Assembly (NCBI GenBank): GCA_937876315.1
Contig: CALEHQ010000043.1
Coordinates: 124,001-188,000 of the forward strand
Length of the DNA stretch: 64,000 nucleotides
From: an uncultured Actinomycetes bacterium
GTDB lineage: Bacteria > Actinomycetota > Acidimicrobiia > Acidimicrobiales > Acidimicrobilacustridaceae
Reading direction: 5' to 3'
The notes below the pieces were generated by a model. The model did no database searches. It had not been told where the DNA came from and was given only the letters and a program-made list of their open reading frames with translations. Every line of letters begins with the position of its first letter. Position 1 is the first letter of the stretch. Below, piece by piece: positions 47,982-54,666 of this stretch. The translations under genes and the position numbers were made by a program.

Positions 47982-48926
47982 TCAGCTCTCCTTCGAGGCT
48001 GCTTCAGCCATCGCCTTGTTCTTCATGAGCGTCTTGTCACGATTGTGCAACGCCCATGCAGACAAGATGAATAGCGAAACTGAAATCACAAACCAAAGGA
48101 ACGCAGTGACACGCTCGTTTCCGATGTCACGAATCAGAACAACGGAAATCACTGGCTGAGAGGGATCGATCTTCGGAAGTGGTGGCGCCTGACCTGGGAT
48201 AGGGGTCTGCGGAATGACCTTCTGAACCTGCACCACGGTGTAGTTCTTCGGGTTCTTGATCTGGATTGCAGACGTGACGCGATGCTGCACTCGACAAACC
48301 ACGCCGCCATCGGGGCAGTCGTCCTTGAGCGTTGGCTTGCCGCCGTAGTTCCAGACATTCAGCTTCTTGTATTCGGAACTTGTCTTGAAGACCCCAGCAG
48401 CAACCAATTCAGCATCTGCTGCAGCTTGCGCTTCACCCGCGTTTGCGGCACCAATAAGTGCCCAACCATTGAGAGCTTCTACGTCGAGATACTCCGAAAC
48501 GATCGCCGGATTGTTTTGCTGAAGGTCTGAGAGAGTGAACCCGTTAGGGAACTCGTTGGCGAGATCTGGGTTCTGCGCAAGGATCTCGTCCGCAGTCGCT
48601 AACGACGCAGGATCGACCAACTTGTTCAAGACTTCAACCTTGGCTTGATCATTGGCACCGTTGACGTAGATCTCAACCGGCTTCCAAGATGCAATGTTGC
48701 CGCGCGGACCAATGGCCGGAGGCATAAGCCACCAGATAAACGTAAGGATTACGAGCCAACCGAACAGTCCGGAGAGCGCAACAAGGAAACCCAACCGCGA
48801 ACCGAGATTGGTTCCGAGGATCAGGTACGTCGAGCCCATAAGGACGACGACACCGACCATGACGATGAGAATGCCACGGATTCCTGGGTCCCATGAGATT
48901 CCAGCGATGACGTGAAGTGTTTGCAT
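47982..48926 (-). CDS. Unknown membrane protein of the bc-nuo cluster
   Basis: I do not recognise this 314-residue protein. Two membrane helices lie near residues 17-38 and 45-67 and a third near 272-292, with about 200 soluble residues between them that probably face outside. That domain has two cysteines (DDCPDGGVVCRVQ), a possible disulfide, and a proline-rich stretch (IPQTPIPGQAPPLPKIDPSQ). It is locked between the diheme cytochrome c gene (one-base overlap) and nuoA (5-base gap), so a role in the bc complex or in its contact with complex I is a reasonable guess. Confidence 0.75.
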   Translation of the reverse strand: MQTLHVIAGISWDPGIRGILIVMVGVVVLMGSTYLILGTNLGSRLGFLVALSGLFGWLVILTFIWWLMPPAIGPRGNIASWKPVEIYVNGANDQAKVEVLNKLVDPASLATADEILAQNPDLANEFPNGFTLSDLQQNNPAIVSEYLDVEALNGWALIGAANAGEAQAAADAELVAAGVFKTSSEYKKLNVWNYGGKPTLKDDCPDGGVVCRVQHRVTSAIQIKNPKNYTVVQVQKVIPQTPIPGQAPPLPKIDPSQPVISVVLIRDIGNERVTAFLWFVISVSLFILSAWALHNRDKTLMKNKAMAEAASKES

Positions 48927-50026
48927 CAGAGGCTCCGCTCGTAAGCAACGACCGCTGCAATTTGTACAGGTGTGAGCATGACCTGATCTGGATTCATGAT
49001 TGCAGTCTTGGGATCCTGCGCATTCGGGTTCGTGCCGAAGCTACCCATGCGACCGCTTGACCAACCATTGACGCCATAGGCAGTGCCCATCTTGGGATAG
49101 GCCGAAACGTACGCTTCTTGCTGCGCCGCAACTGGGAACTGGCGAATCGCAGCTCCGCCGGTGAGGTTCGGACCCATGCCGCCGCCACCGGCGACCTTGG
49201 CTTGGCCGATTGACCATCCAGCAGTGTGGCAACGACCACAAGAGTAAGCACCGCCGGCAAAGCCATCGGTGTAGCCCAGGTTGAAGACCGCTTCGCCAAG
49301 GGTTTTGTACATGCCCCCGGGAATGGTGCAGTTGTTGTCAGCATCAGCAGCACAGGTCTTGTCGAGTTCCTTCTGCACTGCCAACTGAGATTCCGCGGCG
49401 GGAAGCTGGATGGAAGTCAGATACGCAATGACCTCTTCAATCTGCTGCTCAGTAAGCGGGCCACCACCAGGAGCACCCCAAGCCGGCATCGGCGAGTAAC
49501 CACGGCCGTAGTTCAGGATGTAGGTGACCTGTTCCGGCGTATAGCGATACATGATCGTGTCGAGAGCTGGAGACTTCCACTCAACCTGATCGACATAGGC
49601 ACCAGTCACAGGGTCAAGGATCGTGTAGCTCGCCACGCCACCGATACCTTGCGGACCATGACAACCAGCGCACTGTGCGCCGTTCACGTAGATGTCTTCA
49701 CCACGTGAAATCGCGACCTCTTCGAATCGCTCCACCATGCCCTCTTGGCGACCCGGTTCAGCAAGCCAATAGAGCGGAAGTGTCAGAGCAATCACACCAA
49801 GAGCAACGAGGCCGAGTCCGAGAGTTCGATCAAGTTTCTTAGTCTCGAGTTCTTCGTCGTCCATGTACGGCTTGCGGTTCGCGGCCAGTTCAACTTCAGA
49901 ACCAACCTCGGCGCGGCCCTTGCGGACGTTGACAGCAATTGCAACGACAAACGCGATCAGAAGAAGAACGGCAACGACATAGCCAACCGTCTTCTGAGCG
50001 ACCGCCAACAGGTAAAGATCCTGCAT
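48926..50026 (-). CDS. Membrane-anchored diheme cytochrome c of the bc complex
   Basis: 366 residues with two N-terminal membrane helices (about 12-34 and 70-90), then two c-type heme domains with CAGCH (119-123) and CGRCH (263-267). Met180 in YSPMPAWG is a likely axial ligand for heme 1. Two cysteines near 225-233 may form a disulfide. The gene overlaps the Rieske gene by one base (TGATG). It likely replaces cytochrome c1/QcrC, taking electrons from the Rieske protein and passing them to an oxidase. Confidence 0.85.
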   Translation of the reverse strand: MQDLYLLAVAQKTVGYVVAVLLLIAFVVAIAVNVRKGRAEVGSEVELAANRKPYMDDEELETKKLDRTLGLGLVALGVIALTLPLYWLAEPGRQEGMVERFEEVAISRGEDIYVNGAQCAGCHGPQGIGGVASYTILDPVTGAYVDQVEWKSPALDTIMYRYTPEQVTYILNYGRGYSPMPAWGAPGGGPLTEQQIEEVIAYLTSIQLPAAESQLAVQKELDKTCAADADNNCTIPGGMYKTLGEAVFNLGYTDGFAGGAYSCGRCHTAGWSIGQAKVAGGGGMGPNLTGGAAIRQFPVAAQQEAYVSAYPKMGTAYGVNGWSSGRMGSFGTNPNAQDPKTAIMNPDQVMLTPVQIAAVVAYERSL

Positions 50027-50874
50027 CAGTGACTTCCTCCCACACAATGCGGGCCTTCAGCTTCTTGCCCAGTGGTGTTGGTTCCGATTGCCGGGCCTTG
50101 GAAGACCTGACCGGTGTCGACGGTGAGCACCTCGCCAATTACTGAAGTTGCAAAGCGGTCCATCCCTCGCGGCGAAGGACCACCCTTCTTCTCCCCTGCC
50201 AGGTTGTACTGCGAACCGTGGCATGGGCATTCAAACCATTGCGAGGTTACACACGAAGGAACGCGACATCCGAGGTGCGGGCACTTTTGGTAGAGGGCAA
50301 CGACGCCCGCTTCCATCGAGGGAATGACAGCTGCCGGGTAGACCGCTTTCGCCTTCTCGATTGCGGACGTTGGATACGCCGTCAGCCACATGCGGCCTTC
50401 GGCCGAATACAAGAAGCCCTTGTTTGCGGCAATTTTGGCGAGAACATCGGACACTGGGCCCACACGGATCTTGGAACCAAAGCCACCCTTTGGCATCGGC
50501 CAGAGGAAGGCGAGGATCGCTGCGCCAAAGCCTGAAAGGCCCAGTCCCATCATCACGATGATGGAACGGTTGAAGAACTTGCGGCGTGAGATGCCGATCG
50601 CGTCGGCATCAGGAGCGACGAACGGTGCAATATCAGCCGAGACCGTTGCGGGAGCGGCTGGTCGACGATCAAGCGCCGCCGATGCCTCGACCTGACGACC
50701 GGAAACGCCGACCATTTCAGATTCGTCGAGTGCAGATGCGGGCTTGTCCCGCTTGACGGTTTCGCGACTGAGTGCGCCAGTAGCACCACCACTGTCACGC
50801 CGGCGTGACGCAGCGAACAACACCACGCCAGCAAGAACAACGACGACGGGAAGAACGATGACTAAAGGATTCAT
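50026..50874 (-). CDS. Rieske 2Fe-2S protein of the bc complex
   Basis: 282 residues. The cluster-binding boxes are CPHLGC and, 17 residues later, CPCHGS, with extra cysteines in between (RVPSC) giving the usual disulfide. An N-terminal membrane helix, a long polar linker and a second helix (about 106-127, after SRRKFFN, a partial twin-arginine motif) precede the Rieske domain. ATG 50874 follows AGGAG at 7 bases. It is the iron-sulfur subunit that oxidises menaquinol together with cytochrome b. Confidence 0.93.
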   Translation of the reverse strand: MNPLVIVLPVVVVLAGVVLFAASRRRDSGGATGALSRETVKRDKPASALDESEMVGVSGRQVEASAALDRRPAAPATVSADIAPFVAPDADAIGISRRKFFNRSIIVMMGLGLSGFGAAILAFLWPMPKGGFGSKIRVGPVSDVLAKIAANKGFLYSAEGRMWLTAYPTSAIEKAKAVYPAAVIPSMEAGVVALYQKCPHLGCRVPSCVTSQWFECPCHGSQYNLAGEKKGGPSPRGMDRFATSVIGEVLTVDTGQVFQGPAIGTNTTGQEAEGPHCVGGSH

Positions 50875-50899
50875 TTGGGGGACTCCTGCATTTGTGCCA

Positions 50900-51682
50900 T
50901 CACAACTCGAAGAACATGCCGCCGGTCCAAGGCGCCACAAAGATGAAGCCAGGACCACGGAAGAAGGAACCGATAATGACAAGTACCGCCCAGAACATCA
51001 TCTGAACCGTGAACAACGAGATCGCAAACTTGCGGTCTTCGGGTTTATTCGACGGATTTTTGTCGAGGTACGGCGAGAGAATGAGCAAGAAGATGCCCAT
51101 GCCCGGGATGGTCACACCGGCGACCATGGGGTGGAACATGGTGAGCAATTCCTGAAGACCGAGGAAGTACCAAGGAGCCTTCGACGGATTCGGGGTTTCG
51201 TTGAGGTTGGCCAGTTCAAGCAATGGCGCATTCACAAAGATTGAGAAGATCAACGTGAAGACTGTGATCGCAAGAGCAGCCACAAACTCAACGGCGAGAA
51301 GATGCGGCCAGGTATGGACCTTGTCGACTGGTGTGGCCTTGAGATCTTGAATGGAACCGGCCTTCACCACGGTGAGGAGGCGCTGAGTGTGACCGCCGGG
51401 GCCAGTTGCGGTGGGAGGTGGTGCAGCATCCATAACGGCGGTTGCGACGCCACCGCCAGAAGCCGACGGCGCTGCAACTTCGGCGCCACCTTCCTTCTTG
51501 GCCTTTGCCGACTTGGAACGCTCGAGTAAATGAGCCGGGATACGGCTGTCGCCTGCGCTAGGCGCCTCGGCGGCAGGTTCAGTGACCGCTTCGGCGGGCG
51601 CGTCCTCGCCTGCGGCCTTGGCTGCTGCCTTGGCTTTGGCTTCCTCGGCTCGCTTGCGGAGATGTTCGGGGATCTCTGTCAT
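50900..51682 (-). CDS. Cytochrome b C-terminal part (subunit IV-like)
   Basis: 260 residues. The C-terminal half has three membrane helices and NPSKAPWYFLGLQELLTMFH, which includes the PxW menaquinol-site region of subunit IV/cytochrome b-C domains. The first 130 residues are a soluble, Ala/Glu/Lys-rich N-terminus. It starts MTEIPEHLRKRAEEAK and repeats the same motif at 47-63 (RIPAHLLERSKSAKAKK). ATG 51682 was chosen by this motif and because the cytochrome b6 stop is at 51693. Confidence 0.9.
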   Translation of the reverse strand: MTEIPEHLRKRAEEAKAKAAAKAAGEDAPAEAVTEPAAEAPSAGDSRIPAHLLERSKSAKAKKEGGAEVAAPSASGGGVATAVMDAAPPPTATGPGGHTQRLLTVVKAGSIQDLKATPVDKVHTWPHLLAVEFVAALAITVFTLIFSIFVNAPLLELANLNETPNPSKAPWYFLGLQELLTMFHPMVAGVTIPGMGIFLLILSPYLDKNPSNKPEDRKFAISLFTVQMMFWAVLVIIGSFFRGPGFIFVAPWTGGMFFEL

Positions 51683-51692
51683 GGCTCCTCGA

Positions 51693-52481
51693 TCACAACG
51701 GTCCGGAGATGCCGCCATCCTTGCGGACCCGCCAGAAATGGATCGCAAGGAAAATGACGGTCACGAACGGAACAAACAACACATGCAATACGTACCAACG
51801 CAACAAGGTGTCGGTACCGATTTCCTTACCACCAAGGAGCACGAATCTCACTTGATCGCCGAACACCGGGGTGTAGCCCATCATGTTCGTACCCACCGTC
51901 ACCGCCCAGAGTGCGAGCTGATCCCACGGAAGGAGGTAGCCGGTGAAGGAAAGAAGAAGAGTGAGGGTCAAAAGAATGACGCCGATCACCCAGTTGAACT
52001 CTCGAGGTGGCTTATACGCGCCGTGGTAGAAGACGCGAGCCATATGAAGGAAGACCGTCAGCACCATGAGGTGGGCGGCCCATCTATGCATATTTCGCAC
52101 GAGAAGACCAAAGGCCACTGAGGTCTGAAGGGTATAGATGTCGTTCCAAGCCTGCGCCGCGGTTGGGCGGTAGAAGAACATCAGGAAAATGCCTGTGATC
52201 GTCAGCAGGATGAAGAGGAAGAAACTGAGACCGCCCAAGCAGAGGGTGTAGCTGACCTTGACCGCGTGTCGCTTCACCTTCACCGGATGAAGGTGGTAGA
52301 GCACGCTGTTCATGATCACGTACGAACGATTACGGGGGCTGTCGGTGTAGCCCTTACGGAACACCGATCCAGGGCGGAAAATTGAATTCCAGGCCTGAGA
52401 GCCCTGCGTCTTGTCGACGACTTCACTCACGCGCTGGGCGGGGGTCTTCTTCCCGTTGGGGCGCTCCATGGTCTTTGCCAA
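51693..52481 (-). CDS. Cytochrome b N-terminal part (b6-like), diheme
   Basis: 262 residues with four membrane helices. Heme-ligand histidines are in VRNMHRWAAHLMV with VFLHMARVFYHG, and RWYVLHVLFVPF with IFLAIHFWRVRK. LLSFTGYLLPWDQLALWAVT is the quinol-site region. Cytochrome b is split into two genes here, as in b6f and Firmicutes menaquinol complexes, rather than fused as in most actinobacterial QcrB. It carries a soluble N-terminus of about 55 residues. Confidence 0.94.
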   Translation of the reverse strand: MAKTMERPNGKKTPAQRVSEVVDKTQGSQAWNSIFRPGSVFRKGYTDSPRNRSYVIMNSVLYHLHPVKVKRHAVKVSYTLCLGGLSFFLFILLTITGIFLMFFYRPTAAQAWNDIYTLQTSVAFGLLVRNMHRWAAHLMVLTVFLHMARVFYHGAYKPPREFNWVIGVILLTLTLLLSFTGYLLPWDQLALWAVTVGTNMMGYTPVFGDQVRFVLLGGKEIGTDTLLRWYVLHVLFVPFVTVIFLAIHFWRVRKDGGISGPL

Positions 52482-52500
52482 GGCAGTTACTCCGTGTGAG

Positions 52501-52523
52501 CCGGGATCGAGGATCGGTCCCGG
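52501..52523 (-). promoter_or_regulatory. Hairpin upstream of the cytochrome b6 gene
   Basis: CCGGGATCGA (52501-52510) pairs with 52514-52523 over 10 bp (one wobble) with a 3-base loop, 20 bases before the cytochrome b6 start on the minus strand. There is no U-tract. It may stabilise the cut 5' end of the bc mRNA or tune translation. Confidence 0.35.
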
Positions 52524-52588
52524 GAGGGTGGTTCGAGTTCAGTTAGTACAGAAAAGACAGAAAAAATAGGGAAAAACAAGGTGTAGCA

Positions 52589-53005
52589 CTATCCGAGGCG
52601 CATCCCGTAGCCGTAGCCATGGGTTGGCATTCGCTGGTGGGAGTCACCATCGGCCGGTGCAGCACCAACCTTTCCAAGGATGATGACACCAGTTGGGCAC
52701 CTATCGACGCAAAGCGCGCAACGGGTACAAACATCATCGTCGATAAGGAACACAGAATGGTCACCAGGGTCTTCACCGGGAAGTTCGGTGCCAACGGCCT
52801 CATCGATGGAAGAAGTGCGGACGAGGTGGATGCACTTCCACGGGCAAATATCGACGCATCCTTCGCAGGTGATGCACTCGGATTGGTCGATATGGATGAA
52901 CTGCTTGGGCTTGACCGCCTTTGACAACCACTCCGCGTCGACTTCCCGCAGGACGTAATCGTCGCGGAACTCCGGCATCGGGGGATTGGCGTCAATGCGG
53001 GCCAT
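52589..53005 (-). CDS. Two-cluster 4Fe-4S ferredoxin-like protein
   Basis: 138 residues with CITCEGCVDICPWKC and, about 50 residues further on, CTRCALCVDRCP, giving two complete 4Fe-4S sites. No membrane helix is present. The N-terminal 40 residues and the His/Gly/Met-rich C-terminus (MPTHGYGYGMRLG) are unusual. It starts 2 bases after the stop of the upstream membrane protein. It may feed electrons to, or take them from, the bc complex, or serve set 1 complex I, which lacks its own NADH module. Confidence 0.85.
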   Translation of the reverse strand: MARIDANPPMPEFRDDYVLREVDAEWLSKAVKPKQFIHIDQSECITCEGCVDICPWKCIHLVRTSSIDEAVGTELPGEDPGDHSVFLIDDDVCTRCALCVDRCPTGVIILGKVGAAPADGDSHQRMPTHGYGYGMRLG

Positions 53006-53007
53006 AA

Positions 53008-53463
53008 TCAGCTCTTCCGGATCAGGGGACGGCCGTACTCGGAAGTGGCGGAGGCCTGAGCCGTTTCAGCGGCAGCAGCACGCTTGCCACGGTTCTGCCA
53101 CCAGACCCAGAGGAAAATCTGGGCGGCGAAGATGACGACATAAATGAGCACTGCAGCAACGTCACGAATCGTCTGGTACGAGATCGTGATCGGGTTCCAG
53201 CCATCGAGCGACTGCGGCTTGAGGATCCCGCCAGGGCCCAAAAGAATGTTGTCGGGGCGCCAACCGAGTTCGTTGTCGGCCCATGTCAAGAAGAGATGAG
53301 GAACAACCCCATAGACCCAAACCATCAGGAAAAAGGCATAAACGGACGCGACCATGGCCTCGCCCCATGAAAGCGGTGTCCCTACTGGACGTCGCTTGGC
53401 CATCGGAATCACAAGTGCGGTCAATAGAACCGCTACAAGCAACGATGCGGTGAACGCAACCAC
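53008..53463 (-). CDS. Small membrane protein, first gene of the bc-nuo cluster
   Basis: 151 residues, no family recognised. Three membrane helices are predicted, near residues 3-22, 37-55 and 100-123 (AAVLIYVVIFAAQIFLWVWW), and the tail is basic. GTG 53463 follows GAGGGAGG at about 9 bases and was preferred over ATG 53559, whose extra residues read like noncoding sequence. As the lead gene before ferredoxin and cytochrome b it may be an assembly or anchoring factor. Confidence 0.7.
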   Translation of the reverse strand: MVAFTASLLVAVLLTALVIPMAKRRPVGTPLSWGEAMVASVYAFFLMVWVYGVVPHLFLTWADNELGWRPDNILLGPGGILKPQSLDGWNPITISYQTIRDVAAVLIYVVIFAAQIFLWVWWQNRGKRAAAAETAQASATSEYGRPLIRKS

Positions 53464-53767
53464 CCGGGTTGGCCTCCCTCGTGAACGTTTGCACAAATGA
53501 TACGGACAAAACTGTGCCGGGCCCGGGCAGGCCGGTCCGGCGCTTTCATTGTCTAGCACCGCCGCAAGGGGGTTGAGACATTCCGGGGGTCATTCGCGGA
53601 CGTGACATTTCACCGGACAACTTTCGCGAACTCTCCTCCTCGATACTTGGCTCTGCCCTCTCCGCGTCGTCTAGGTTTGACCGGGTACGGCCGGTGTCCG
53701 TCGGCTTCGCCGGCAGCCCTGCCCGATTACTGCTCCCGTCTCTCTCCCCGTCCGCTTCGGAGGAACC
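53464..53767. promoter_or_regulatory. Divergent promoter region of bc-nuo cluster and cytochrome c
   Basis: 304 bases with no supported gene. On the plus strand TAGGTT (53672-53677) could be the -10 box for cytochrome c, with a poor TTGGCT 19 bases upstream. On the minus strand TATCAT (53497-53502) is a possible -10 about 34 bases before the GTG of the membrane protein; no good -35 is seen. Shared control of both units is likely. Confidence 0.35.
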
Positions 53768-54568
53768 GTGACCGAAGTTCCTGAGCATCTGCTCAAGCGC
53801 TCTAAAGACCGTCGGACCTCACTCGACGGTGGAACACCTGCCGCCGATGCAGCACCGGCCGCCGAAAGCGCCCCGATCGAGAAGGCAACCGCTTCGGCGG
53901 CTGCTGCACCGGCCGCGGTTGTGCCCGCCGCTGTACCTGAACCGGTGCCGCCCTATGTCGAAGCCGCCATTAAGCGCAAGAAGATCCCCATCTGGGCGAT
54001 ACCGGTGTTGGCATTCCTCCCTCTGTGGGCCGTCATGTACATCGGTGGCCTTTCTCCGGCCGCCAGCGGTGAACCTTCACAGTTGGCAACCGGAGCCACG
54101 ATCTACACCGCGTACTGCGCGAGTTGCCATGGTGCTGCCGGTGGCGGCGGTGTTGGTCGTGCCATGAACGAAGGCAACTTGGTCAAGACCTTCCCCGACA
54201 TTCTTGGTCAACTTGAGTTTGTGTGGATCGGTTCGAACGGGACCGGCCCCGCTGGCACGCCATACGGCGATCCAGCTCGCGAAGGTGGACAGCACAAAAC
54301 GCTGAGTTACAACGGCAACCCGATGCCGAACTTCGACAAGTCGCTTAGTCAGGCAGAGCTGCTTGCGGTTGTGCGCTACGAGTGGGAAACGCTTTCCGAC
54401 GGCAAGACCACCGTCGATGCAGAAGGAAATATGACCTACGCCGACGGGAAGCCGATGCTGAACGCAGCCGGCGAACTCATCACCCCCGAAGGCACGCCGT
54501 TGTTCGACCCGGCCGGCAAACTCACGATTCAACCAAACTGGACAATGCCGGTTGGTTCCCCGTCGTAA
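53768..54568 (+). CDS. Membrane-anchored cytochrome c (monoheme)
   Basis: 266 residues. A soluble Ala/Pro-rich N-terminus (1-70) starts MTEVPEHLLKRSKDRR, then comes one membrane helix (about 74-94), then a cytochrome c domain with CASCH (117-121) and a candidate Met ligand in GNPMPNFDK. The C-terminus is extended by about 50 residues. GTG 53768 follows GGAGG at 4 bases. It diverges from the bc-nuo cluster and may carry electrons from the bc complex to a terminal oxidase outside the window. The N-terminal motif also occurs in subunit IV. Confidence 0.88.
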   Translation: MTEVPEHLLKRSKDRRTSLDGGTPAADAAPAAESAPIEKATASAAAAPAAVVPAAVPEPVPPYVEAAIKRKKIPIWAIPVLAFLPLWAVMYIGGLSPAASGEPSQLATGATIYTAYCASCHGAAGGGGVGRAMNEGNLVKTFPDILGQLEFVWIGSNGTGPAGTPYGDPAREGGQHKTLSYNGNPMPNFDKSLSQAELLAVVRYEWETLSDGKTTVDAEGNMTYADGKPMLNAAGELITPEGTPLFDPAGKLTIQPNWTMPVGSPS

Positions 54569-54590
54569 GACTTGCTCAACATATTTGTTT

Positions 54591-54620
54591 GAAAGAACCC
54601 CGCTTCGGTCGGGTTCTTTC
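54591..54620. terminator. Bidirectional terminator between cytochrome c and hemL
   Basis: GAAAGAACCC (54591-54600) pairs perfectly with GGGTTCTTTC (54611-54620) around a CGCTTCGGTC loop. T-rich sequence lies on the minus-strand exit side. It sits between the convergent cytochrome c and hemL genes. Confidence 0.75.
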
Positions 54621-54666
54621 GCGTTCAGGTTCCTGCTGTTATTGAGTTGCGATCAACGCAGTGTGA

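Noticed and set aside
53546-53788. Small frames on both strands in the bc/cytochrome c gap
   Set aside because: No ribosome sites or conserved motifs; the region is better read as a divergent promoter region.
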